Source: Lepraria neglecta (lineage: Eukaryota; Ascomycota; Lecanoromycetes; Lecanorales; Stereocaulaceae). Taken from it: a stretch of DNA of 64,000 bases. The position numbers and the translations under genes are program-made. The stretch covers positions 1,123,501 through 1,187,500 of the forward strand of contig CM065646.1 of NCBI GenBank assembly GCA_033220425.1. Reading direction: 5' to 3'. Every line of letters begins with the position of its first letter. Position 1 is the stretch's first letter. The notes beneath the pieces are model-generated. The model made no database searches and was not told where the DNA came from. It saw only the letters and a list, made by a program, of their open reading frames with translations. Positions 1 through 9,711 of this stretch are shown in pieces.

Positions 1-778
1 AGCCGAGAATAAGCGCAGTCTTGGCATCTCCAAGGCTCAATGAATATCATTGGGGTCTAAGATAAAGTACGCACATTGTTTTCACAGAGCATCTCCACGT
101 AGCTCCCTGCGAATCCAAAGCAAATATTGTCAAATCTATCCTTTGCCTCCGACCCTGCGTTTTACGAAAGCGAACTTCTGGGAATTTACCACAACTTTGC
201 GGCAATGTAGCCACTGCACCAACTGTGTTTGAGCGGAAAGAACTGTTCCAATCTCATGAAGGTGACATTTTTGTGAAGGTTTCTGTTTCGAAGATATTTC
301 CTACAGCTCTATCTGAATACTTGTTGATCTACATCATACCCTGATATGCCTCTATGGAGCGCAGAATAAACGCGATTATTGGTAGAATACCTTTAAAATG
401 GATCAGAAGTCAAAATCAAGAGCGTGAATACTGAGGCAAGATTGGTTTAATAAGCTCCAACTGTAACAGCTTCAACTGCAAGAACTCCACACTTGACCAT
501 TACACATGATGGTTCACTTACCATGTGTACCTCCCTTGATCAGCTTGTGCAACTTGTGCCCGAAAAGGTCGTTTGATCTGCTCAAAACAAATTTTCGTTG
601 GTGGCGATGGCACTAAGACCTCGCTCAACAACAGAGAGGCGACTGAGGCGTCTGTACTACAATACTCTTGTATCATGGGTCCTGCGTTGGTGACTAGTAT
701 GTGTTATCAGTCAGTCTGACACAAATTGCAAAGCCCGAACCAAGCTATTGACATATCTTCGACAGAACCCAGATTTCC
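1..778. other. Gene-free left edge
   Basis: I see no convincing coding region here. Reading frames are short and lack a start in good context or splice signals. The last part is the upstream region of the proline-rich repeat gene. Confidence 0.5.
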
Positions 779-784
779 TATAAA
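779..784 (+). promoter_or_regulatory. TATA box of the proline-rich repeat gene
   Basis: TATAAA lies about 135 bases before the ATG. It is followed by a pyrimidine-rich stretch and then an A/C-rich, G-poor leader ending in ATCAAGATG. This is the usual layout of a well expressed filamentous-fungal promoter and supports the small ORF downstream as a real gene. Confidence 0.5.
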
Positions 785-915
785 TTTAGTTTCTTCTTCT
801 CTCTCAAACTCCTTTACAACCCTCACCATCAATCAAATCACACCAAAAAACCTCAACACCATCACATACAAACAAAATCATCCAACAACTACACGAAACA
901 TAAAGAACCATCAAG

Positions 916-1320
916 ATGTCGAGCGCACTGAAAGCTCATACCCTTCGCTACTCGTCGAGAATGCCGCGGTCCGGCCGAGCTGCCTCTTATCTTCCGGGTA
1001 CTGATGGTCATCCGCTGTCTCATGGTAAGTCAATACAAGCTCTCGCCCTACATTTGCTGAATAACACCTATGAAGCATGTCACCACGGACCTAATCCAAA
1101 CCCCCCTGATCCTGATCCCATACCCGGCCCACCACCGCCATGGGAATCGCATTTGATAACCGGACGTCACCACGGTCCAGATCTTAATGGTCCAGATCCT
1201 ATACCTGGTCCACCACCCCCCTGGGAGATGCGTTTGCCGACTCACATTTGTCAAACATACTACCACGGCCCTGATCCCATTCCCGGCCCACCAGCGCCAT
1301 GGGCGATGCAAGTTGTCTAA
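916..1320 (+). CDS. Small proline-rich repeat protein, HHGP...GPDPIPGPPPPWE repeats
   Basis: I do not recognise this gene. Start ATG is in the context ATCAAGATG after a TATA box and a leader typical of fungal mRNAs. A likely 51-nt intron spans 1025-1075 (GTAAGT donor, GCTGAAT branch, AAG acceptor). Its length is a multiple of three and it has no stop, so spliced product is 117 residues and unspliced 134. The N-terminal ~36 residues are rich in Ser and Arg without acidic residues, compatible with a mitochondrial presequence; no secretory signal is seen. The rest is three repeats starting HHGP (YHGP in the third) and ending in GPDPIPGPPPPWE or a close variant. Repeat copies differ mainly at third codon positions, which argues that the peptide is selected. 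No Kex2 KR sites separate the repeats, and no peptide-modifying enzyme gene is adjacent. Function unknown. Confidence 0.6.
   Translation: MSSALKAHTLRYSSRMPRSGRAASYLPGTDGHPLSHGKSIQALALHLLNNTYEACHHGPNPNPPDPDPIPGPPPPWESHLITGRHHGPDLNGPDPIPGPPPPWEMRLPTHICQTYYHGPDPIPGPPAPWAMQVV
1081..1305 (+). repeat. Three in-frame peptide repeats of the proline-rich gene
   Basis: Copies lie at about 1081-1146, 1168-1227 and 1261-1305, each preceded by a different linker. The 11-codon block DPIPGPPPPWE has six synonymous and no amino-acid differences between copies 1 and 2. Copy 3 is shorter, lacking the middle Asn/Pro segment, and has two replacements (second-last Pro block to Ala, final Glu to Ala). Confidence 0.8.
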
Positions 1321-1562
1321 AATCCGGATATTTGAGCCCAATTCTGGCGAGAAGGCCGTTCTATGAGTGTAGAACCGCAAGTCTTGGGCTCAAGGGAAGC
1401 TACAAAGAGGACTTTTCTAACTCAATCAACAGTTGCCCAATTTTGAGGGCTTTCATGCATGCTCTTGCGAAGGTTGGCACCCGTCATGGGAGCCAGAATA
1501 GTGAAATAATGTACACATTTGTTCAAGCATGATATTCATAAACACAGTTGTCGAGTGGATCG

Positions 1563-2045
1563 AAGCTGCGACTGCTGTCTACAAGCAATTACTTAAGTCA
1601 TCAATACATCAATTTAGAGTAAGGCGAAGCTGTGAACATGGCACTCAGCTGGCCATGTGGACTGTGACTGTAGCATTCAATTGGAAATCTCGGCAGTAGA
1701 CACACCATAAGTGGATGTATCAGAGCTGCGCACCCAATCGAAAACTGAAGCTCAAGACATACCATGATCAAGTACGATGAGGCTGCGAATACCAAATTTA
1801 CGCAAGTACCTAAGCTGTGAGTGCGTTATTATGGGTTAGAATAAAACTGCAAACATAACAATCGTTTTATAGTTTGAACTGTGAGTGCCTTCTGATCGAG
1901 CGGAACCAAGCTGCGAATATTTCACTTATCCAGCGATGAAAGCATTGATTCTTCTTTGATCAAGTAGTACGAAGTTGCAAGTAGGATGTTCTTGCAAGGA
2001 AGAAAGTTGCGAAAATGGGTATTGATTGCTTACAAGAGCTGCTTA
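1563..2045. repeat. Degenerate ~32-bp tandem repeat (minisatellite relic)
   Basis: The motif AAGCTGCGAAT and its variants recur near 1563, 1627, 1724, 1780, 1812, 1845, 1877, 1908, 1971, 2003 and 2037. Most gaps are one, two or three times ~32 bases. Several copies share a longer core, roughly TGATCAAGTA followed by CGAAGCTGCGAAT. The array fills the space between the proline-rich gene and the 3' end of RSM22 and may overlap the 3' UTRs. Confidence 0.55.
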
Positions 2046-2082
2046 ATACTGTACAGATGATGGAGGAGAGAGAGAAAGAACA

Positions 2083-4449
2083 TCAATAGTCCTTTTGCAC
2101 TTTCCTCTTCCCCTTATCCCTCTTCGGGGACTTCCGATACTTAGCCCTAGGGGCCCTTGGAACCCTATCTTCCATGCCCTCCTCCTCAGCGCTAAGAACA
2201 TCTCTCGTCTGCTTTTTGGACTTCTTCAGGCCCACCCTAATATTGCGTTGAATCCTGGTCTTGGCGCCCAAAGCCCATAGGTCTCCCCATTTCGACTTCC
2301 GTGCATCTCGATAGGCCTGTTTGCTGAACGATTTGGGCACTGTCCAGCGTTCTATCTTGCCTGCAGGGGTGCAGAGGTCGAGTATCACATGGCCGCGTCG
2401 CTTGATTGGTGGAAGGATGGTGCGAGGCAAGCTGTGGGTGCTCACGTGCGGAACACTAGGCTGAGTGTTCTGCGTTTGATCCTCAGTAGTCTCAGACTCC
2501 ATATCCCCTTCTTCATATCCTTCGAACGCTGCATCCGTTGCTGGTTGGCCTTGTACAATACCATCGATCTCCCTCTGATCCACGCCACGCTGCAAAGCGA
2601 CGTAGCTGAAGAGTATGTCTTCGTGATTGCGTTCTTGTCGACCAATAATACGTTGCAGATAGTGGGGACGTACGTAGCGCTGCAAGAAATGACAGTAGTC
2701 CTTTCGTCCTTGGCTTGAGCCAGCAGTGATATACATTGGGCACTTTCCGTGATTCGTGCATGGAGCAATGATCATACCCTTCTCCTTAGGACCAAAACGG
2801 TTCTCCGATGCGTCTTCGATAGTATGTTCAACTTCCTCGGCACCGGGAGAGGCAATGTGGTACTTCAAAAGCGTTTCTCTAGCGCCAGCTATAAGCTCGA
2901 AGCCGCTGGGTACACCTTTCTCCATCAAAATGAGCACCCCGCCCCTTGGGTCCAGTAAGGACCAGAAATTCTGGACTTGATTCTTCCGCATGTAGTCTTC
3001 TTTCAGAGTCCACAGAGTGTGTGGAGCAAGGATAACATCGTATTGCTTTCTTGGTTGAGGATTGGTCGACTCGAGGGAGGGATGATCTCGTGATGGATTA
3101 TAGTCTGGAAGGCGTGGAATAAACGTAGTGTCCTCCAATAGATGGCTGACACGATTTCGTAGGGCGGCAGATCCAGTTACCACAGTCGACTTTCCGTACG
3201 GAACTTGTTTGCCATGGGGTGCGCCACCAGAATGCATGAGTTCCCATTCAGCACGAAGGATCTCTCGCCAGGCAAGGATACCAGCTCCTCCTGCGCCAGC
3301 ATCTAATATGCGAGGACCATCTCCTTTTCGCATAAGATTACGTAGCCATTCTGATCCAAGGCGCTTGCGGACCTCTACTATTGTGCTCATAATAGTGGCA
3401 TAGGCCCCAGGCATAACCGCAGCCATGTAGGCATTAGCCTCCATCTCGCCCATCTGGAATTGAGATGCTTGTAATGCAATGGGCTGCTGCTTGACATGAG
3501 CTCTTGGTAGGGTTGCAGTGGAGTTCGGTAGTCCAGGTCCACCAAAAGTCTTCAGTGCCATCTCCGTAAGGTGCTTGTTGGAGGCATCGGAAAGAAGTGC
3601 TGTGATTGGATCAACAACGGTATCTTTAGATATCTGAATCGTAGCTGGTGAGGTGCCAAAGCGTCCAGCAGCCGTCAACGGATGCGTCCTCACGGAATCG
3701 CCTCTGACAGAATCCCGGTCTTCCTCCTCAAATTCCTGAACGTCTTCATCCTCGAGGTCCAAGTCGTCTATCAAATAATCTTCCTCTAGCCCTTCTCCAG
3801 TAGTAGGTTCTTGCACCGTCCGGGCCTCATCAACCTCTTTTACTATTTCTGATGATCTTGCAGCAGCAATGTCTCGAAGTATCGCCATACGCGTTCTAAA
3901 GTCTTCCTGAGTCTGGTTATCTTCCTTAGGAGTTCCTTCGAGGCCATTATCTTCAGCTAGCCCCTCTTCGTTGTAGAGAACCTCCTCCAATCCACCCTCT
4001 GCATTTTCCCTCATGAGCACGTTTTCAGGCAAGTCATCGTCCTCAATTTCCACGCCTTGGAGCAGATCGACATCCTCGGGCGATGTGGTCGCTGATGGCG
4101 GGCCATAGAGTCTTTCATAGATTGTGTACTCTTCAGGGGAAAGGAAGTCTTGTGGCAAGGTCTCTCCAAAAGTCTGCCGCGCCTGACGTACTATCGCCTC
4201 CATCTGCTCTGGCGTTCTCGGCAGGTCGGTCTCGTATATCTCATCTTGATGGACAGAGGCTCTGGATATTCTCCCGGTGCTGAAGACGCGTGTATGGGAC
4301 TGCAGTCCTCGTCGATATCCATGTTGAATCAGGATTTTGCTCCCATGTCCAGGCACCCTAGTTGTGGACGAGAATCCATTCGTAAAGAGCGAAAGAAGCT
4401 GGGACGAGCATGAACGACAAATACGCTGTCTTACAAGAGGAACGAGCAT
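2083..4449 (-). CDS. RSM22: Mitochondrial small-subunit ribosome factor Rsm22 (METTL17 family)
   Basis: Single-exon protein of 788 residues. It begins with an Arg/Ser-rich mitochondrial presequence (MLVPLVRQRICRSCSS...) and a long acidic linker (about residues 150-250). The methyltransferase-like fold follows, with a glycine-rich SAM-site region RILDAGAGGAGILAW near residue 390. Further on is the cysteine motif CTNHGKCPMY and then DYCHFLQRY, the conserved Cys cluster of Rsm22/METTL17 proteins, known in the family to hold an Fe-S cluster. The C-terminus is very basic, as expected for rRNA contact. Family members are needed for mitochondrial small-subunit assembly and translation. The first ATG is used because the presequence starts immediately. 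Length is usual for filamentous fungi. Confidence 0.93.
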   Translation of the reverse strand: MLVPLVRQRICRSCSSQLLSLFTNGFSSTTRVPGHGSKILIQHGYRRGLQSHTRVFSTGRISRASVHQDEIYETDLPRTPEQMEAIVRQARQTFGETLPQDFLSPEEYTIYERLYGPPSATTSPEDVDLLQGVEIEDDDLPENVLMRENAEGGLEEVLYNEEGLAEDNGLEGTPKEDNQTQEDFRTRMAILRDIAAARSSEIVKEVDEARTVQEPTTGEGLEEDYLIDDLDLEDEDVQEFEEEDRDSVRGDSVRTHPLTAAGRFGTSPATIQISKDTVVDPITALLSDASNKHLTEMALKTFGGPGLPNSTATLPRAHVKQQPIALQASQFQMGEMEANAYMAAVMPGAYATIMSTIVEVRKRLGSEWLRNLMRKGDGPRILDAGAGGAGILAWREILRAEWELMHSGGAPHGKQVPYGKSTVVTGSAALRNRVSHLLEDTTFIPRLPDYNPSRDHPSLESTNPQPRKQYDVILAPHTLWTLKEDYMRKNQVQNFWSLLDPRGGVLILMEKGVPSGFELIAGARETLLKYHIASPGAEEVEHTIEDASENRFGPKEKGMIIAPCTNHGKCPMYITAGSSQGRKDYCHFLQRYVRPHYLQRIIGRQERNHEDILFSYVALQRGVDQREIDGIVQGQPATDAAFEGYEEGDMESETTEDQTQNTQPSVPHVSTHSLPRTILPPIKRRGHVILDLCTPAGKIERWTVPKSFSKQAYRDARKSKWGDLWALGAKTRIQRNIRVGLKKSKKQTRDVLSAEEEGMEDRVPRAPRAKYRKSPKRDKGKRKVQKDY

Positions 4450-5654
4450 CCTAGGATCGTGGATTTGACCTAGCAGAAGTGGTCGTTCAGCGGAAATATT
4501 TTGGAGCTGTACCTTGGCGCAATAGCATACCTATTTAGGCCCACCTATAGGGCTGAGGCCTACACATTGAATTTTTTCCTTGTTAATATCGACTAATCTA
4601 CTAATTATATCCACTTAAAGTACTCCTATCTACTCCTACCATGAAGGGGTACAGGTGACATTCTGTCTATAGGGCTCTTGACTTGTTGAGAAGGTTGCTA
4701 TGTTCCATCTCTCTCTATATTAAAGGAGGAGGCCTGCGCTGGTACGATGCCTGCTCGCTGTACCAGTCTACTCTACCACAGTATCATAGGGCTTCTTTCG
4801 GTGGTACTTTCGGGGCTGCTTTCGGGTAACTCTGCCTATTTATATAGTGGTTGAATAGGGTTGGAAGGTATAGAATACGAAGAGTTTAGTGGTTGTGGGT
4901 ACTAATTTAGGGGCTCGCTTATGGGGCTCGCTTATGGGGTCCCCATGAACTTATTTTTTGTTCTTGACGAGGAAGCGAAGCTAGGCCAGCCGCTTTTTGC
5001 TATTCGAGGGTCGAGGCTGCATCATAAAGACGAGAAACGGATACTCTGCTAGGTCATGGGATAGCTAGAAAACTGCCACAATACTACTATTCCTGTAATT
5101 GTCTATCTAGTACGACTCGAGACCCCAAGGAGGAGAGCATATAAATTGAAAAGTAGGTGTGCTACTCAGTCTTCCCTTTCGCGGAGCGGTCTTCCTATGA
5201 ACAGAAACCCCTGTTAAGCACTGCTAGGGCTTGCTGTGCAAGTTCTCTGGCAGGAGCAATGGCACCGAGATAAAGAGTTGTCGAAGCGAGCGAGTCATGT
5301 CCAGCTTTAATGGTTTGAGTATTTGTTAGGGCTGTTCAGTCTATTACGGGCTAAATACTATAATGGTGCATTGATTTATTACCTCGCGAGCTCTGAGAAT
5401 AGATTTTGTTCGATAAACTGCAGCGTATAGGGAGTACTTGAGTATAGATCTTTCTTCAGGAGGGATGGGAGTAATTCACCGTTTAATCAGACAAGATCTG
5501 CGTTATAGCGGTTACTTACATCTCGAGATAATACAAAGATAATATAATAAATCGTGACATGGAACAAAGAACAAATGAGATCTCGGATGCTGCCAAAGTA
5601 AGACCAAGAACGACAAGCATCATTACGGTCGCTCCCTTCTGTCACTGGGTTGCC
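4450..5654. other. Gene-free, repeat-like AT-rich stretch
   Basis: No open gene is visible. Around 4527-4575 the block CCTATAGGGCTGAG followed by ACATTGAATT resembles the end and subterminal sequence of the mariner element at 18.2 kb, so part of this is probably a decayed relative. Two direct copies of GGGGCTCGCTTAT lie near 4912-4940. On the minus strand near 5230-5335 a short frame reads TIKAGHDSLASTTLYLG, a weak echo of a tyrosine-recombinase C-terminus. Confidence 0.35.
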
Positions 5655-6264
5655 TTAGACACCAAGAACCACACCGAGCCCAATGATCATGACTGAAGAC
5701 AACCCAAGTGCCCTAGAAGACATCATCGCCTCGGACTTTGCTTTTGTAGATGGGGCTGCAGTCGTGAATGGACTGCCTGAGGTTAGAGAGGCAAATTCGA
5801 AAATCAAATTGTATTCATCTCGAGACCTACCTGCTAGCCGAGCTCGTCGTCAATCCAGAGCCACCTGGTGTGGTACCACTTCCCTTTCCACCAGTATTCT
5901 CAAAACAAAGCAAATCATTATCCGGCTGTCCCTCCCAGCACGCAATAGCTTGCTGATCTCCCCACAGGTCATCTGCATTGCAAGTATAGTACCATTCCAA
6001 CAAGAGCACGATATCCAGGTTCGAGTTGATGTTGGATAGATCGCAGGCTTGGCAAGTGGTCATTTCTGTGGCGCTAGAGCTGGAGACACACATGCAGTGA
6101 ACGCTTTTGGTGTCCATTGTGTTGCCGACTGCGGTGATGTTGGCGCTGGTGGTCTGGCATGACTTGAGGGCCGCGCTGTAGGAATCACAGGCCGAACATT
6201 GGGCGGTGATGAGGTGGGGCAGATGAAGCGTGAAGAGAGCTATGGAAAGAACGCGATGTTTCAT
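5655..6264 (-). CDS. Small cysteine-rich GPI-anchored surface protein
   Basis: Two exons, 6264-5831 and 5772-5655, joined across a 58-nt intron (donor GTAGGT, branch CTCTAAC, acceptor GCAG), give 183 residues. Residues 1-20 (MKHRVLSIALFTLHLPHLIT) form a signal peptide. The mature part has ten cysteines in pairs such as CSAC, CMC and CQAC. A Gly/Ser/Thr-rich stalk follows. The second exon supplies a hydrophobic tail ending SSVMIIGLGVVLGV, a classic GPI-attachment signal. The intron was chosen because only this acceptor produces the tail; the alternative CTCAG acceptor four bases earlier gives a hydrophilic end. It is likely displayed on the plasma membrane or cell wall. It has more cysteines than the eight-Cys CFEM pattern and I do not assign it to that family. 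Confidence 0.7.
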
Positions 6265-7643
6265 TTTGTCTGGTAGGGGAGAGTAACAATCGTAGATAGA
6301 CGGGGTGCGATTGGCCGACAGACTCCAGTGGCAAGGCTTCAAGTGATGAATGCTCTCAAAACTTGGTGGAAATCTCCCACCTTTGTATGCGAACCCGAAG
6401 CTGCCCCCAAGATCATCCGCATCTGCATAAATTTCATTATTGCGAAAACAGCCCCCAAATCGGCTTTCCATACCCCTCTTGTGACAAGTATACTTAGACA
6501 CGGCAACCTCTGTGCGTGCTGAAAATGCAGCTAACAATTCACATTCCTATTTCAAATCCAAATGTTTGCAATCGAAATCATCTTAAGCGCTCAGTATCTA
6601 GCACGTTGCTCAAAGAGGCCAGATTCACCGCTGACGGTGGCTTTTTATCTCTTTTGCTATTGGGTCCCAAGCAACCGTGATGTTGTATCCCATTGTTGCT
6701 GTCGCTTACGAACGTGTCCTATAAGGGTAAAGAGTCCACGGTCTAGACAACCCATGGGGGCCAGCGGTTAGCATTCAATGATACATGCCCGGCGGGAGCG
6801 AGGTTCGGGGAAACCATCATTTGAGAACTGATAGCGAGTCGCCATCAACGACCGACCGAGAAAGGGCGCGAGGTTATAATGTTTATCCTGATGGCAAGCG
6901 GGATGTATTAAATTGAAGAAAGAATGAGAGAGCACTTCGTTCGGAGATTAAGGTAATTCGGGGATGGCGCCCCCTTCTGAAGAAGAAGCGAGCCAATGGT
7001 AGAATAGTAAAGCGGGTATGAATTAGTCAGCAAGATAGTTGGTGGTTCTGAAGGTTTGATCGCGTGTCCGTTTGTACCAAGTATACCCCAGTTTGAGTCG
7101 CATCACTTTCTCCACCTAAATCCGCTATGGATACTCACCTCGTACTTTAAGACAATCGACTCGGAAAGCTTACTACTCTCATTTTTGTCTCCTCCGAGAA
7201 ACGCCCAGTGACGCCATCCTTGGACTACTCGCACAAGATTCCTTTCTATGGGCTTGCCAAGCACACTCCCGCAAGCGTTCCACATCTGATCCGACCATCC
7301 AGACCTCTAGATGAAGTTTCCGGCAGCGACAAGGTTTCTTCAGCAACCCGGTAGTAGGTCATCAAGACGATGCGCTGTACTCATTCTCTCCATTGCCTCC
7401 AACCCAATCAAGCTTCAATGTTCTTCAAACTTTCATACACTACAATACAGGGCTGGACTACGCTCTAGAGTCTACATCATTCTAGATCTTAGTACAGGTT
7501 CCCACATTGAATATCATCTTAGGACACTTTCGGCCAATTTAAGCGTTAGTCGACTTCACCATGTCGAGCAACGGAGCGGAATTTCCTAGAGCTCCCTCCG
7601 ACACCAGAAATGCATTTCTTGACTCACCTAGACTCGCAGGGGA
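6265..7643. other. Largely gene-free region with one exon-like fragment
   Basis: Only one weak coding sign is seen: on the minus strand at about 7130-7270 an open segment containing WNACGSVLGKPIERNLVR ends at a good donor (GAG|GTGAGT). No matching downstream exon or start was found, so it may be a gene relic. The rest holds short frames only. Confidence 0.3.
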
Positions 7644-7848
7644 CAAAAATATCCGCACACCAAAGAATTTGAAGACCCTCGATAACTTCACAACGAATTG
7701 CTCTACCAAGAAACTTTTGCTTTATAGTTTCAGAATCTCAGCGAGACTGATAGATCTTCCCGCAAAATCGATCCCATAAGGCAAATATTAGCTGAGTTAT
7801 CGCACTTGACAAGCTAAAGAGATCTCTTAGCATGTGCGGATATTTTTG
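7644..7848. mobile_element. MITE-like element with 16-bp terminal inverted repeats
   Basis: CAAAAATATCCGCACA at 7644-7659 is repeated exactly in inverted orientation at 7833-7848, enclosing about 205 bases with no long frame. Size and structure fit a non-autonomous DNA transposon. The target-site duplication is not clear because flanks have diverged. A 72-codon ORF beginning at 7561 runs through the element and is therefore not believed. Confidence 0.5.
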
Positions 7849-8234
7849 GACAACTCTCAAGAATGGGGGTACTTATCTGTCTTGATGTTTTCATGTTCTT
7901 ATTCATGCCAAGTCTCTTCTTAGTGATGACCGAGGGAATTCAAAACATATTCCAGGATTACAAAAATCCATCAAGTTCTCTACTTATCTCACTGACTATA
8001 GCTTAACACAATAGGAAATCGAGTTCGCTAAGTCGTCCGACCCCATCAAGTAGTATACTACATGATCAACCAGCATGTTCGACTGACCAGGTCGGATTTA
8101 TTTGACAAAGCTGACAGAACAGAGACAATAGTGTAAATGAAACACATGTAGAAGTAGGAGGAACTACGATACCTGGCAGATAAACCCACTAGTATCTCCC
8201 ACAAAAGCCAGATTTGACTGCTATTCAAGCGGAT

Positions 8235-9000
8235 CAAGCATTACTGCCTGTGTTCTTTGTTGCCCTTACAGTCGGCCTGTGCATCTCATCTAACTCAATG
8301 AGCCCGTCGCGGTTGGCATCAAAGCTATACACCCTAATTTAGCTAGGGGGCTAGTGAGCGGGAGAGATGTCGGTCACGGGTGGGATATCTCTATGGCATT
8401 CCCTCGATTCCCACCCCATTCTTCCCATTCATTCCTTTTGCTTCTCAGCATCTGCATATACGATTGTTTTGCCCACCCACCGCGGGCCCTTGTTTTTTTT
8501 TTTGTAAATACCTTGGACCCGGGACTCTGTCGCCTAGAAAGAGGGGGTTTCTTAGCATTGGAGATGCTGCAGGAGGTCCTATTTGTGGCCTGCTGTATGC
8601 GGACTAGCTGCTAGACGGCCAATTGAGATATACATATTGATGCTTTCATGCTGCTATTCACCTGTACACGACAGAGCACTAGCAACGTTCACAACGTGTA
8701 AGCATCAGGAGCTGTACTGATCAGTATAGTGGTGATAGACGGCGCGTCTCTTATACTTTGGAGGGTGCCCGAATGCATAAGAGAATGGATGGATGTCTGA
8801 AAATGCTTACCGCCATCGCAGTTGCAGCAGAAGATATTACATGGGCCATGACCGCAGAGGGCATGGCTTCAGTACCACTGGCACAGTATTGGGTAAGGGT
8901 AGTACTGGGATGGACATGGACCACTAGTCGGATTGCAGCAATCGGCTTTCGCAATGGCTGTAGACACTGCTACTTGTAATGTAATGGGAAGAAGTTGCAT
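8235..9000 (-). pseudogene. Degraded small secreted Cys-rich protein with EF-hand
   Basis: On the minus strand an ATG at 9000 opens a short hydrophobic leader followed by ADCCNPTSGPCP. Further on is the block CGHGPCNIFCCNCDG, typical of a family of small secreted fungal proteins, ending at a GTAAGC donor. About 450 bases downstream, after a TTAG acceptor near 8336, an exon-like segment encodes VYSFDANRDGLIELDEMH, a complete EF-hand loop (D-x-N-x-D-G-x-I-x-x-x-E), and then a stop. In the family as I recall it the Cys-rich head precedes an EF-hand, so both pieces probably belong together. The head is not continuously open and no clean middle exon could be found, so I call it decayed; an unusual intron pattern is the alternative. 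Confidence 0.4.
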
Positions 9001-9498
9001 TTTGCGCTTCGAAGTCTGAATTCACGAGATGGGAAAGTGGGTATTGTGAGATCAAAGAAGTATCGTCTGCAGCGTAGAAAAAAATCAAATGTTAGACTCT
9101 CGGGTTCCCCTTCTCAACAAGATAAAGACATCGTTGCTCAATAGATAACACAGACCCATAGATTGGGGATTATTTTAGATTGGAAAGCTGATAGCATTCT
9201 GTTCATTGCTGAATCACCCGGTTTTCAGCTTCTACCCTCACACAAAAAGAATGTGGCGTCTGAATGATGAGCATCTTCTGTCGTCACTGGTTCGTCAAAT
9301 TGACATTCCATTTCCCGAATTGGAGTCGACAGACTTGGCCAACTGATGCTTACATTTTGTAATTCCATATCAATTCCAGATACGTTCCGCAAGACAGCCC
9401 CACATGCATCAGCCAGATTTAGCATCAGATCTTTTTCTTGACTCGTAAGCGCTCATTATGTCTACCATTTTGCGACGACTAATACTACGTAGAAATTA
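9001..9498. other. Gene-free stretch
   Basis: No gene, RNA or repeat could be supported. The only frame of note is a 66-codon minus-strand one without family resemblance. Confidence 0.4.
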
Positions 9499-9500
9499 TA

Positions 9501-9709
9501 GTAAACGGGGAATCAAAGCGCCTATCCAGCTCTTTTAAGCTATAAATTCTATATATAGGGTATAGCACTCTAAGGATATCGCAAAGAGCGTTAAAATTTA
9601 GATATTTATTCGAATTTATCCTGCTTTACGACAGCCCTAAAGCGCTATACCCTATACATAAATCTTATAGCCTAATAGAGCTAAACGAGCCCGTTAATTC
9701 CCCGTTTAC
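9501..9709. mobile_element. MITE with TA target duplication (Tc1/mariner-type)
   Basis: GTAAACGGGGAAT at 9501 is mirrored by ATTCCCCGTTTAC ending at 9709, with TA on both flanks (9499-9500 and 9710-9711). The inner arms also pair imperfectly for about 65 bases, including GGGTATAGC on the left and GCTATACCC on the right, so the 209-bp element can fold into a long hairpin. It has no coding capacity. TA duplication plus inverted repeats indicates mobilisation by a Tc1/mariner-superfamily transposase. Confidence 0.75.
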
Positions 9710-9711
9710 TA

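Noticed and set aside
726-1004. 92-codon plus-strand frame
   Set aside because: It has no ATG start and covers the promoter and leader of the repeat-peptide gene.
7561-7779. 72-codon frame starting in good context CACCATG
   Set aside because: Its second half is a MITE, so it is not a conserved gene.
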